From the NCBI RefSeq assembly GCF_000178855.1, contig NZ_ADVG01000004.1, positions 434,001-498,000 of the forward strand: DNA of 64,000 nucleotides, read 5' to 3'. The notes under the pieces are model-generated. The model had not been told where the DNA came from, did no database searches, and worked only from the letters and a program-made list of their open reading frames with translations. The translations under genes were made by a program, and so were the position numbers. Position 1 is the first letter of the stretch; each line of letters opens with the position of its first letter. Positions 1 through 8,864 of this stretch are shown in pieces. The stretch is from Ktedonobacter racemifer DSM 44963. GTDB taxonomy: Bacteria; Chloroflexota; Ktedonobacteria; Ktedonobacterales; Ktedonobacteraceae.

Positions 1-1
1 A

Positions 2-871
2 ACGTACCCTCTCCCAATCAAACCGGACGGCATTCCATTGGCTGATGGGGCAGGCGAAGTAATCGCCATAGGGACAGACGTTACTCGGGCGAAACCAGGA
101 GACCGGGTGGCGGCAACCCCTCTTCCGCAGTGGATTGACGAGCCTTTCTTCCCAGGATTGGACTCGGCGGCACAGATTGGCGGTTCGCTGGACGGACTCT
201 TGACAGAATATGCCCTGTTGCATGAAGAGTGGCTTGTCCACATTCCTGATCACCTTTCCTTTGAAGAAGCCGCAGCATTGCCTACTGCTGGGGTTACTGC
301 CTGGAATGCACTCACAGGTGCCCGACCGCTCCAGGCTGGCGAAACGATGTTGATCCTGGGATCGGGGAGTGTTTCTCTCTTCGCGCTTCAGTTCGCCAAG
401 CACCTCGGTGCGCGCGTTATTGCAACCACGTCGAGCGAGGAGAAAGCCCAACAGCTTCATACGCTTGGGGCAGATAAGGTGATTAACTACCGAACGACGC
501 CCAACTGGCATGAAACGGTGCGTGAACTGACCAGTGGACGAGGTGTCGATGTAGTCGTTGAGTCCACGAACCCTGGCACGCTTGAGCAGTCAATCAAGGC
601 GACCGCAGTTTCAGGACAGGTTGTCCTGGTTGGATGGCTTCCCAGTGACGTATCAACCATTGACATCGGAAGCTTTTTCTTCGGTCTTGTCGCGCTGTGG
701 CCCATCTTCGGCGGGAGTCGCGTCCAATTTCACGCCATGAACCGCGCCGTAGCCCAGAGTCGGCTTAGGCCAGCCATTGATCGCGTGTTTCCTTTCGAGG
801 ACGCAAAAGCAGCCTACCGTTACTACGAAGAAGCTCAGCCTTTCGGAAAGGTGATCATCAGTCACAATTGA
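2..871 (+). CDS. Zinc-type alcohol dehydrogenase-like NAD(P) oxidoreductase, 5' truncated by window edge
   Basis: Medium-chain dehydrogenase/reductase, probably oxidising an alcohol or reducing a quinone/enone with NAD(P)H in the cytosol. The frame is open to the window edge, so the true start lies upstream. The first visible residues are the GroES-like fold (PLADGAGEVIAIG, then KPGDRV), followed by the Rossmann fold with a glycine-rich turn (ILGSGSVSLFALQFAKHLGA) and the usual GADKVINYR strand. About 289 residues are visible against roughly 330-340 for the family, so about 40-50 are missing. Zinc ligands cannot be judged because they fall in the missing part. It ends just before a strong hairpin terminator. 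Substrate unknown. Confidence 0.85.
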   Translation, partial: TYPLPIKPDGIPLADGAGEVIAIGTDVTRAKPGDRVAATPLPQWIDEPFFPGLDSAAQIGGSLDGLLTEYALLHEEWLVHIPDHLSFEEAAALPTAGVTAWNALTGARPLQAGETMLILGSGSVSLFALQFAKHLGARVIATTSSEEKAQQLHTLGADKVINYRTTPNWHETVRELTSGRGVDVVVESTNPGTLEQSIKATAVSGQVVLVGWLPSDVSTIDIGSFFFGLVALWPIFGGSRVQFHAMNRAVAQSRLRPAIDRVFPFEDAKAAYRYYEEAQPFGKVIISHN

Positions 872-892
872 GCACCGATCCATTGGAGGCGC

Positions 893-925
893 AATCGTGC
901 CGGTCCCGATAGGACCGGCACGATT
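893..925 (+). terminator. Rho-independent-type terminator after the dehydrogenase
   Basis: Perfect 14-bp stem (893-906 with 912-925) around a 5-nt loop, 21 bases after the dehydrogenase stop. The stem contains GTGCCGGTCC and its complement and ends in a short T-containing tail. Confidence 0.75.
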
Positions 926-1020
926 CTTGTATGTTGATGCTTTCGTCCTTTCTTATCACCTGTATTGTTCTAGAGAGTTCTCATATGAGAGAGAAAATGA
1001 GAACACAAGGAGAATCCTCT

Positions 1021-2445
1021 ATGCCTCTTCCTTTTTCTTCTGTCAGGGTATCTTCCTCTCCTGAAGAGGTGTGGACCACAGCCTTCCACGAACTGGGCCA
1101 ACGGATCAAACGCCATTTCGTGCGATCGGAGCCTTACTACCGAGCACTTGCCTACGTACAGGGATTGATGAGTCCAGTAGAACGAAAAAACGGGTGGCAA
1201 GTGGCTGAGGAAGTGGGGGAAGTCACTCCGTACGCGATGCAACACCTGTTAGATCGGGCCAAGTGGGATTGCGATGGGCTGCGAGATACGTTGCGTATGT
1301 ACGTCTGGGAAACGCTTGCGGAGCCAAACGCGGTGTTGGTGATTGATGAGACAGGCTTTCTCAAAAAGGGACGCAAATCGGTAGGAGTGCAACGGCAGTA
1401 CAGCGGCACGGCTGGGCGTATCGAAAACTGTCAGGTGGGCGTGTTTCTTTCCTATGCGAGTTCGCGTGGACACACGTTGCTAGATCGCGAATTGTACCTG
1501 CCCAAGAGTTGGACGAACGACCAGGGGCGTTGTCGAGAAGCTCATGTGCCTGCTTCGGTGACCTTTGCTACGAAACCGGAATTGGCCGCGCAAATGCTCT
1601 GGCGCACTTTAGATGCTGGCCTCCCCGTCGCCTGGGTAACCGGTGATACCGTGTACGGAAGCGCACAGTCGCTGCGGGCTGGTCTGGAAGCCCGTAAGCA
1701 GGCATATGCATTGGCAGTGGCTTGCAAAGAACATGTGGAGGCGCAAGGAATCCGCAGGCGAGTGGATCAGATAGGGCGTAGCCTGGCTCGGGAAGACTGG
1801 CAGGAGTTGAGTGCAGGCGCGGGGAGCAAAGGACCTCGCCTCTTCGCATGGGCGCGCATCGAACTCTCGGCACCGGAGATCAGCGGATGGCAACGCTGGC
1901 TCTTGGTGCGCCGAAGCCTGGACGAGGGAACCAAACCTACAGAGATGGCCTTGCTGGTCTTTGCTCCCGCTGATGCCTCCCTCTTTAGAGGAGATGGTGG
2001 AGGCTTTCGGCGCGCGCTGGACAGTGGAGCAGTGTTTTGAAGAAGGGAAGGGAGAAGTTGGCCTGGATGAGTACGAAGTCCGTTCCTGGCACGGTTGGTA
2101 CCGGCACGTCACTCTTTCAATGCTTGCTCTGGCCTTTTTAACGGTCTTGCGAGCCCGTGATGAAGAAGACACACTCAAAAAAAGTCTGAGCAGACGCCTC
2201 AGACACCAGAGGCAGAAGCAACCGACCCTATTCAAGCCCACGTGTCTTCTGATCTCCCGGTCATGGTTCCCCTCAGTGTTGCCGAAATCCGGCGGCTTTT
2301 CTTTCGTCTTGTAGGCACACAGTCTTTCCCTTTTGCCTACCACTTGGCCTGGTCATTTTGGCGACGCGCCCATCAGGCTCTCGCTCGGCTCTGTCACTAT
2401 AAGCGCCGAAGTGCCATCTCCAGTTATCTACAACTCATATACTAA
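1021..2445 (+). pseudogene. IS701-family transposase, copy 1, one disabling frameshift plus an A7 shift site
   Basis: DDE transposase of the IS701 family, about 60% similar by eye to the copy at 17.1-18.5 kb. The start at 1021 follows AAGGAG at a good distance. Three segments are needed to read the whole protein. The first, 1021 to about 1980, includes the VIDETGFLKKG and SVGVQRQYSG region. A +1 shift near 1980-1986 (CTCTTTAGAGG, one base too many) leads to EEMVEAFGARWTVEQCFEEGKG and EVRSWHGWYRH. A -1 shift at the A7 run 2177-2183 then leads to a C-terminal block ending FWRRAHQALARLCHYKRR. The second shift is shared with copy 2 and may be programmed; the first is private and probably inactivating. 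I could not find terminal inverted repeats. Confidence 0.8.
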
Positions 2446-2756
2446 TTGGTGTCGAGCAGAGGACTTGTTGACAGCCAGGGAATCTGCGAGACTGGAAACA
2501 CCAGTGGGAGAGCCATCGTTACAACATGCGGCCTCGACTGTCTCTCGTAGAGAGTGACCGCCTCCTACAGACGGCTCCCCGCCTGCCAGAGCGAGAAAGG
2601 TCGATTGGGCTTGGTGCAGCAGCGCGTTCTCCCGTGAGAAGCGCCGGACTGCCGATCCAACGTGAGTTCACGGTTGCTCTGCGTGGGAGGGTATCCCACT
2701 AGCCAACAAGGAACACGAACGGGACAGGGACTGGTCGAGAAGAAAGCAGGTGTGTG
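2446..2756 (+). other. Non-coding leader of the IS110 element, possible structured RNA
   Basis: No gene. This 300-base stretch precedes an IS110-family transposase start and contains several short potential stems, for example ACTGG-AAACA-CCAGT near 2491. In IS110-family elements the non-coding end next to the transposase gene is known to encode the bridge RNA that guides recombination, so this is the expected place for one. I did not establish a fold or the element end. Confidence 0.35.
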
Positions 2757-3598
2757 ATGGCCGACCCAGCAACTTCGGTCGTGCTTGACCCGTCATCTTT
2801 TTCGTATGTTGTCGGGATTGATCTGGGCAGTGAAGCTTGCTGCTTTACCGTTCTCACTCCCCAGAAGCAGGTGGTTATCAAACCGCGTGGCTTCGCCAAT
2901 GCGGCCTCAGGGTTTCATCAACTCCAGGCCCAGCTCGCCCGTTTGGAGAGAGATCCATCGCGCATCGTGGTTGGCCTGGAGGCGACCTCGCGGTATGGGG
3001 AGAATCTCTTTCACTTTCTCCAGCAGCAGGGGTATCACCTCTGCTTGTTACATCCTCGACAAACGCATGAATTCGCCAAACAACGTGGCTTGCGCGCCAA
3101 GACCGATCGTTTGGACGCGGCCACCATTGCGCGCGTCTTGCTCAGCGGAGAGGCGCGAGTAGGGTATGTTCCCACGCAACATATTGCCAGTTATCGCGAA
3201 TTGGTCCGCTTGCATACCCGACTGAGCGATGAGATCGCTCGTGACAAGAACGAGATCCAGGGGCTGCTGGTGGTCCTCTTTCCCGAGTTCACCCAGGTCT
3301 TTGCCGATCCCTGCCGCATGACTGCTACTGCGGTGCTCCAGGCGTATCCCAGCGCAAGAACAATCCGCGCCGCAGGAGTGGATGCCATTGCGGCTATCTT
3401 GCATGCAACGGCTCCCCACAACTATGGGCGTGAGACAGCGCAACGGTTAGTGGATGTAGCCCACCAGTCGGTGAGCAGTGGGCTTGCAGTGGAGGCGCGC
3501 GAACTGAGCCTGCAAATTTGGTGCGAGCAACTCCGTTCCACTCAGGTCCATCTGGAGCAAATTGATGCCCAGATTGAACGGTTGCTTTCCGATGATGG
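2757..3598 (+). pseudogene. IS110-family transposase, C-terminus lost
   Basis: DEDD (RuvC-like) recombinase of the IS110 family. Visible catalytic signatures are the first Asp in VVGIDLGSEA, Glu in VGLEATSRYG, and the paired Asp of AKTDRLDAATIARVL. A coiled-coil linker (residues about 200-280) follows. Homology stops at about 3598 with ERLLSDD, before the C-terminal Transposase_20 domain that carries the catalytic Ser. After that point the sequence belongs to an antisense integrase fragment. Start ATG 2757; an adjacent in-frame GTG at 2754 is the alternative. The element was cut by a later rearrangement and cannot be active. Confidence 0.8.
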
Positions 3599-3600
3599 TG

Positions 3601-3962
3601 AAGTAACGCCGCAACGCCGTCAGATACTGATAAATCGCTTGTGGTCCCAATGGTTTGTTCAGGAGCTCCTGGCTTGCAAGCTTGTGCCGCGCGCTATCAC
3701 TTGCGTATTGCCCATTTGTCCACGAACAGATATCAGCTCTGAAACGAAGCGCCAGGTCTTCAGTCCATTGCGCTGGTATGTGGATGTGGGGAGCATGTTC
3801 AGAAAGCCATCGGCCCGTGACCAGAATATGGAAAAGAAACGCTTTTTTTGTGCCCAGGCTCAGATCAACGGTCTGGTCAAACCAGGCCATGGCCCACTCA
3901 TACCAATCTTGTGCCATCCCGCTCGAATTAAAGCGATGGGACGAGATTGGTATTTCTCGGTA
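3601..3962 (-). pseudogene. Tyrosine recombinase fragment (N-terminal core-binding domain)
   Basis: Minus-strand reading frame with the SAM-like core-binding pattern of phage-type integrases: DWYEWAMAWFDQT, HIHIPAQWTEDLALRF, then LGPQAIYQYLTALRRYFT. The catalytic domain (Arg, His-x-x-Arg, Tyr) is missing because the frame runs into the antisense IS110 fragment near 3600. On the upstream side it stays open into the left end of the IS1 element at 3959, so the gene was cut on both sides. Family assignment rests on pattern only. Confidence 0.5.
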
Positions 3963-5072
3963 GTGACTCCGGAAGGGGGTGATAGAATAGAGAGGAGGAG
4001 GTGAACGATGAACAAGCGAGAAGCAGAGGAGCAGAGCAGTCTGCCAACGTGTCCCAATCCCGCATGCTCAGGGCCGCGCGTTGTGCGCAATGGCAGCCAC
4101 CGGGGACGGCAACGGTATCTGTGCCGCACCTGTAAGACGTACTTTGGAGCAACGCAAGGCACGCCGATGTATGGGTTGAAGACGCCTGCCCCCGAGGTAG
4201 CGCAAGCGCTCTTGGTGGTGATGCGGCGCGGCAGCTTGCGGGCTGCCGAGGAGATCACCGGGCACAAATACGAAACGATCAGTGTCTGGCTCAAGCGAGC
4301 AGCAGAGCATGCCGAGGCCCTGACGCAGGTGATGGCTTGCGATCTGCACGTGAGCCAGGTGGAAATCGATGAGTTCTGGTCGTTTGTCCAGAAAAAAAGG
4401 GGACTGAAGGGGCGTCCGACGAAGGAGCACGCTGGGCTTGCCTCGTCCAAGATCGGGAGAGCCGCTTCGTGGTTGCCAGTGCCACCGGACCGCTGGGCGA
4501 GAACCTGATGACGCGGGCCGTCAGCAGGACGGTCCTGCGAACCCATCGCCGCCCGCTCTGCTGGTTTAGTGATGGCTGGCATGGCTATGCGGCCATTCTC
4601 CATCGTGCCTATCGCCAACCCCAGTCGCGTCAGGGCAAAACCGGACGGCGCAAGTTGGTGGTGCCTGACACCGTGTCGTTGACGCAAACAGTCAAACACC
4701 GTGATGAGCATGGACGCCTCCTGTCAGTAGCAATCCGCATGGCGATGGGAGCAAGCCAGGGACCCGCCGGGACCGTGCACGTGGAGCGACTTCATGGTGC
4801 GTTGCGTGATCGGTTGAATGCGCTGACCCGCAAGACGCATGCTTTTGCCAAACGAGACGCGACCTGGGATGCGCTGGTCGGCTTGCAGATCTTCGATCAC
4901 AATTTCCATCGGGCTCATTACGCTCTACGCCTGCCGCTTCAGATTGTCGATGGCGTTCATCGCTATCACCATCGATCTCCAGCAATGGCTCTGGGCGTGA
5001 CTGATCATCTCTGGTCCTTCCAAGACTTGTTGACTACTCGACTCCCTATCACCTCTTAGAGGAGTCACTACC
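3959..5072 (+). mobile_element. IS1-family element
   Basis: Bounded by a perfect 12-bp inverted repeat, GGTAGTGACTCC at 3959-3970 and GGAGTCACTACC at 5061-5072. The 1,114-bp element is larger than classic IS1 (768 bp), as in the longer IS1 relatives. It separates an integrase fragment on the left from an IS630 scrap on the right. No clean target duplication was found. Confidence 0.75.
4008..5059 (+). CDS. IS1-family transposase, two frames joined by -1 shift at A7
   Basis: Frame A (4008-4508) starts after GAGGAGGTGA and encodes the InsA-like zinc finger (CPNPAC...RYLCRTC) and helix-turn-helix, reaching VEIDEFWSFVQKK. Frame B carries the InsB-like catalytic part (DRESRFVVASATG, CWFSDGWHGYAAILHRAY, NRLNALTRKTHAFAKRDATW, DHNFHRAH). 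The frames join without gap or overlap if the ribosome or polymerase slips -1 on the A7 run at 4392-4398, reading VQKKKGTEG. Classic IS1 also makes InsAB' by -1 frameshifting on an A-run, so this is most likely a functional fusion and not a broken gene. No other defect is visible. Confidence 0.75.
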
Positions 5073-5074
5073 CA

Positions 5075-5272
5075 GAAATTGAGATCGGGATTTTTGCTCG
5101 TGGCTGTCTCTCGCGTCGCGTGCAGAGTCTGCAAGAGTTGCGTCAGCGCATTGTGACACTGGAGGCCGAGCGCAACGCCCAGCGTTGTACCATTTCCTGG
5201 AGGTTTACCTGCAACGATGCTCGCGACACACTCCATGATCTCTATCCTGTCATCAATAACAAACTGGACTGA
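5075..5272 (+). pseudogene. IS630-family transposase C-terminal scrap
   Basis: About 65 codons reading GIFARGCLSRR, LRQRIVTLEAERNAQR, WRFTCNDARDTLHDLYP and a stop. This is the usual last segment of IS630-family DDE transposases (compare NWRFTTADARIKLKRLYP in the copy at 54.4 kb). The upstream part is gone, replaced by the IS1 element. The bases after the stop (GGACTGACTACTA) recur at 8621 (GGACTGACTACTAC) and may be an IS end. Confidence 0.65.
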
Positions 5273-5286
5273 CTACTATACTCGCC

Positions 5287-5451
5287 TGTAAACTTTGACA
5301 TTACGCTGCTGATTTTTAGGCAATTCCTCTGCTGATCAGAGATGCTCTTTCTCGGCCAATCATGAGAAAGTTGGCTGAAAAAGCCAAGGGAGGAGAAATC
5401 CTCCAACGACATAATTGCCTAAAAAACGGCAGCGTAATGTCAAAATTTACA
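5287..5451. mobile_element. 165-bp MITE with 39-bp terminal inverted repeats and TGT/ACA ends
   Basis: The ends 5287-5325 and 5413-5451 are inverted copies matching at 36 of 39 positions, both with the core TTGACATTACGCTGC. The outermost bases are TGTAAA and TTTACA, the TGT/ACA type used by Tn7/Tn5053-like transposases. The interior codes for nothing recognisable. It sits exactly at the breakpoint where a TnsC gene fragment begins. No target duplication was seen. Confidence 0.75.
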
Positions 5452-6195
5452 TTTGTGGCCGCTTTGAAGTATTTGCTGGAACGGGTTCCACTTGAGGTCG
5501 ATCTGAATACATCACTGTCTCGCTGGCGGTGGTGGGCCACTGGTTGCGTTGGTTGCATTGGGATCTTGAAGGACTGGCTGGTTGACGCAGTGGCAGCAAC
5601 GCTCATCCAGAACGGGACCAGCCTGACCGAAGCGGTCTTGACTGCGACCATACCACATCCGGCCAGACGGCTCAGCTTGGAAATGGAAGCACGGGCAGGC
5701 GAACATAGCATCGCACGCCACGATAGCGAGAGTGCCAAACAATTCCAGGCACTGGTCAAAAAGCCGACCAAAAGAGTAAAGGAAGAGGCAAAACAAGCAA
5801 CGGGAAACGGACCTGGAGTGCCTCATGCTGACCAAGTCGACCAGATGAAGGAATCCTCCGCTGCGACGGTACTTCCCATGCCGCAAGTGACCCCCAAACC
5901 GACCAAACCTCGTGTGGGGCAACGTGCTCCAGAACGTGATCCTGTTGGAATTACTCCTTCTCCGGCGCAGAAATCTGTGGGATGTTTCTTTACCGAAGTT
6001 ATCCCAGTAACACGTGCTCAAGCTGAAGAAGAAGGTGTCTCGCGCTTTGAGTGTCCAATCTGTCTGGCAACGAGAACTCTTACGTTTGCTGAAGGGAGCA
6101 TGAGGTTCCCCTGGCATCCGAAGCGCACCACGGTTACTCCTAATCACGGCTTACGTTGGGTCAAGCGAGAAATATGGCAGCTTTCTGAAAAGTAG
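5452..6195 (+). pseudogene. TnsC/TniB-like ATPase, C-terminal half only
   Basis: Reads FVAALKYLLERVPLEVD, WWATGCVGCIGILKDWLVDA, HPARRLSLEMEARAGE and a tail with CPIC and FPWHPKRT. It is collinear and clearly homologous to residues about 228-477 of the intact protein at 25.2-26.6 kb. The P-loop and Walker B half is missing. The longer open frame that starts at 5362 begins inside the MITE and is not a real N-terminus. It shows that a second Tn7-like element of the same family once lay here. Confidence 0.8.
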
Positions 6196-6262
6196 AGCGA
6201 GCGTTACAAAGCTAATTCTGGCGAAGGTGTTATCCATTGCCCTTGCTTGAACGGCATGCAAT

Positions 6263-6302
6263 CTTGTCACCTTGTCACCTTGTCACCTTGTCACCTTGTC
6301 AC
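6263..6302. repeat. Tandem repeat, CTTGTCAC x5
   Basis: Five uninterrupted copies of the 8-mer CTTGTCAC follow the TnsC fragment. The flanking AATCTTGTCACC also ends the arms of the 84-bp palindrome at 7714-7797, so the two may share an origin. Confidence 0.9.
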
Positions 6303-6385
6303 CCCAAGGCTTGCATCACGGCAAAATCTATGGTATCTTAGGTCAGTAACCCAACTATTATCTTTGAGAAAGGAGGACGCACACG

Positions 6386-6475
6386 ATGGTTTTATATGAT
6401 CGAAGCAAGTGCGGCGTAGGCACGAAAATTGGCATTTCCGCTTACCTATCTATGAGTGCGTCCTCAAAAGGGTAG
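6386..6475 (+). CDS. Small ORF (29 aa) with strong RBS; possible leader peptide
   Basis: ATG at 6386 lies 9 bases after a perfect AGGAGG (6371-6376). The product begins MVLYDRSKCGVGTK and ends after 29 codons. The Shine-Dalgarno region 6373-6382 (GAGGACGCAC) is exactly complementary to 6456-6465 inside the ORF, so a long-range stem could hide the ribosome site. Two near-identical hairpin terminators follow. Whether the peptide or the RNA matters is unknown; no homologue recognised. Confidence 0.4.
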   Translation: MVLYDRSKCGVGTKIGISAYLSMSASSKG

Positions 6476-6503
6476 ATTTTTCGGCTTTTCCCGCGAAAAT
6501 GGC

Positions 6504-6536
6504 ACCACGAGGCGCACTTACGGCTCGTGGTTTTTT
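6504..6536 (+). terminator. Terminator hairpin 1
   Basis: Stem ACCACGAG (6504-6511) with CTCGTGGT (6524-6531) followed by a run of six T. Sits after the 29-aa ORF. Confidence 0.6.
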
Positions 6537-6568
6537 GTTGCGTTTTTCACATTTACCCTCCTACTCAG

Positions 6569-6593
6569 ACCACGAGCCACCTCGTGGTTTTTT
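6569..6593 (+). terminator. Terminator hairpin 2, same stem sequence as hairpin 1
   Basis: Stem ACCACGAG (6569-6576) with CTCGTGGT (6581-6588), four-base loop, six T. A repeat of hairpin 1, about 65 bases downstream and 95 bases before the acetyltransferase start; tandem attenuators or a duplicated terminator. Confidence 0.65.
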
Positions 6594-6687
6594 GTTGCCC
6601 AGAACCAGAGCTTATACACTCTCCCATGTGATTGACGTTCGAGAAGATGTTCAGAGAACGTCAATGCAGAAAGGAACGAATATACTG

Positions 6688-7659
6688 ATGAGTCAAACAA
6701 AATCGTATCTCACGCTTCCCGATGCGCCCGCCATCCCTGGCTTGGCATTCCGCTTGTTTCAGGGAGCAGTTGACTTCCCCGCAATCAAGGCGGTGCGTAA
6801 GCAAATACAAGCTGTCGATGGCGACATCTGGCTTCCCGGACCAGATACCGATTCCGATCCCGTGTGCAATCCTTTGCAAGATTGTCTGTTCGTCGAGGTG
6901 GATGGCCAGGTGATTGGCTATACCTGGCTCGTTTGGTGGACAGAGAACTTTCTTGAGCTGTTTCTCTCCCTCGGCTGGCTTGTTCCTGAGTGGAGACGCA
7001 AAGGCATTGGGCGCACGCTCTTACGCTGGCAAGAGCGACGGATCCGCCAGATTGCCGAGATGCACCCAACGACGAAACCCTGTGTGTTTGGTGGCAATGC
7101 AGACGAGACCCAGCCTGGGAACCGCGCCTTGCTCTTGAGTGAGGGATACACGGTGGCGTTTACCATGGTGTGGATGACCTGCCAGCTTCCCACCGAACCT
7201 ATCCACCTTGCACCGCTCCCTGATGGTCTGGAAATCCGCCCCGTCGAGCGTGACCAGTTGCCTGCCATTTACGCGGCAAACGAAGAAGCGTTCTCTGAGA
7301 GTGACGGGGGCCACGAAATCGAGAGCTATGAAACCTGGCTGCGTGACCTGGGCTGGCCGAACCTGGATACCAGTCTGTGGGTGGTGGCCTGGGATGGAGA
7401 TCAAATCGCGGGGCTTGTCCTGAGTACTAGCGATGAGGAGGGCGCGCATACGCCCTGGGTCGCGACACTCCGTCCCTGGCGACGGCGCGGTCTGGGCAAA
7501 GCGTTGATGACTCGCATGCTCCAACGCTGCCAGGAGCACGGCATTACGCAGGCAGACATCGGGACGAGAGCGGAAAATCCAGGCAAATCCGTCCACCTGT
7601 ACGAAAGCGTTGGCTACCAGGTGGTGCAACGCATGCCGAGGTATCGCAAGCCCTTCTAA
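6688..7659 (+). CDS. Twin-domain GNAT family N-acetyltransferase
   Basis: Cytosolic acetyl-CoA-dependent N-acetyltransferase with two GNAT domains, of the kind typified by mycothiol synthase. Domain 1 (residues about 20-160) has VPEWRRKGIGRTLL as the acetyl-CoA loop (R/Q-x-x-G-x-G/A) and ends GNRALLLSEGYTV. Domain 2 (about 170-320) has LRPWRRRGLGKALMTRML and SVHLYESVGYQVV. Start ATG 6688 is preferred because AAAGGAAC lies 11 bases upstream and the conserved fold starts soon after; ATG 6664 in the same frame is possible. The 323-residue length fits two-domain members. Substrate unknown. Confidence 0.85.
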   Translation: MSQTKSYLTLPDAPAIPGLAFRLFQGAVDFPAIKAVRKQIQAVDGDIWLPGPDTDSDPVCNPLQDCLFVEVDGQVIGYTWLVWWTENFLELFLSLGWLVPEWRRKGIGRTLLRWQERRIRQIAEMHPTTKPCVFGGNADETQPGNRALLLSEGYTVAFTMVWMTCQLPTEPIHLAPLPDGLEIRPVERDQLPAIYAANEEAFSESDGGHEIESYETWLRDLGWPNLDTSLWVVAWDGDQIAGLVLSTSDEEGAHTPWVATLRPWRRRGLGKALMTRMLQRCQEHGITQADIGTRAENPGKSVHLYESVGYQVVQRMPRYRKPF

Positions 7660-7713
7660 GCCAACCATGAGAAACGAGGGAGCCTTTCTCCTTCTCCCTC
7701 GTCATACATCCAG

Positions 7714-7797
7714 CTAGGGGTGACAAGATTACGGAGGGCAAAACCTACGCTAAGCGCTTAGCGTAGGTTTTGCCCTCCGTAATCTTGTCACCCCTAG
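7714..7797. repeat. 84-bp perfect palindrome
   Basis: Two 42-base arms with no spacer and no mismatch (centre between 7755 and 7756); arms run from CTAGGGGTGACAAG to GCGTAGGTTTTG. It lies 54 bases after the acetyltransferase stop. It could fold into a very stable cruciform or RNA hairpin and act as a terminator. It is longer than normal terminators and has the look of two transposon ends fused head to head. Confidence 0.9.
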
Positions 7798-8202
7798 TCG
7801 CGGTTCTCGTGATCGAAGCAACAGCCCGAAATGGGCGCCATTTTATGCTTACAAAATGAGCCGTTACATTTTTCTGAAAAGCATCAAAGAGATGAGATGA
7901 AATTGCACCGCCATTTTATGAGAGAGAAATTTTTCTCAAAAACCGTCTCAATGCACTCCTCAAGCCAATCGTCGGCAAATTATCTGAGAGAAATGCGCCA
8001 ATTTACCTGAGAAATGACAGCTTTTTGCGTCTATTTCTGGCGATTCTCGCCGTAATCGCGTACAATACCGGTAAAGCAGGGAGTACGTCGGCTCTCGTCG
8101 TCTTTCCAGGATGGTTTCGCTGGCTAATAAAGAGACTACCTGCCTGATCACGACAATCAAAAATGGATCATCGATGGAGCAGTACATGAGAGGAGAAAAG
8201 AT
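7798..8202. other. Intergenic region without recognised gene
   Basis: AT-rich 405 bases with scattered TGAGAGAAA/TTTCTC-type motifs and no convincing frame. The promoter of the following monooxygenase-fold gene must lie here. Confidence 0.6.
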
Positions 8203-8526
8203 ATGCTTGTTTCCAAAGAGGGTAACCTGGTAACTTTGATCAATGTCTTTGAGACGACGCCCGAGCAGCAGCAGGCGCTGATCGATCAGTGGACTCGCTT
8301 TACTGAAGAGATAAAAGATGAGCCTGGCGTGATCGGGATAGCCCTACACAAAAGCACAGACGGCACCCGCATGATCAACTATGCGCAATGGAGATCCCAG
8401 GCAGACTTTGACACCTTTCTGAGGAGGCATGGCGCGGAATTCGCGCAGTTCAGCCAGAACGCCTCACGCATCGATCCCCATACCTACGATGTCGTCTATC
8501 TCTATGAACGCCAGGCAGTTAATTGA
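8203..8526 (+). CDS. Antibiotic biosynthesis monooxygenase (ABM) domain protein
   Basis: A 107-residue protein of the dimeric alpha-beta-barrel ABM fold. Visible features are the N-terminal strand (LVTLINVFETTPEQQQALIDQW), the central GVIGIALHKSTDGTRMINYAQW and a C-terminal strand DVVYLYERQ. Members are small cofactor-free oxygenases or quinol-type oxidants; the catalytic role here is inferred from fold only. Start ATG 8203 follows AGAGGAGA. Stand-alone gene. Confidence 0.8.
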   Translation: MLVSKEGNLVTLINVFETTPEQQQALIDQWTRFTEEIKDEPGVIGIALHKSTDGTRMINYAQWRSQADFDTFLRRHGAEFAQFSQNASRIDPHTYDVVYLYERQAVN

Positions 8527-8864
8527 CTCTGCGCCGTTGAGTGGGAGAGAGCGGGTATCCTCACCTTCTCCCGCTCATATGAGCCGATGGAGGGCGGCAC
8601 TCCCACCGCTTTAAAAGCGAAACGGACTGACTACTACAAGCGTGAACATACAACCATCTTGTCCTGCTTGCGACATTTTCCATGGCCAAAATGACACCTA
8701 TCCTGACCTACCAGTCCACTTGAGGCAAGAAACATGCATCGGAAAGCGTATTGCAAAGGGCGATGGCACTTGCGGTCAGGAAATGTGTCTCGGCTCTCAT
8801 GGAGATGGAAGGAAACGAGCAAGGCTAGAAGCCATTTTAGGAGTGTATGCGGTCAATATATTGG
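8527..8864. other. Intergenic region with possible IS end
   Basis: Nothing coding is convincing. A GC-rich imperfect hairpin at about 8539-8574 may terminate the upstream gene. GGACTGACTACTAC at 8621 repeats the bases just after the IS630 scrap at 5267 and may mark an old IS boundary. Confidence 0.4.

Noticed and set aside
5362..5451. Fused new N-terminus on the TnsC fragment
   Set aside because: These codons lie inside the MITE terminal repeat, so the frame is accidental.
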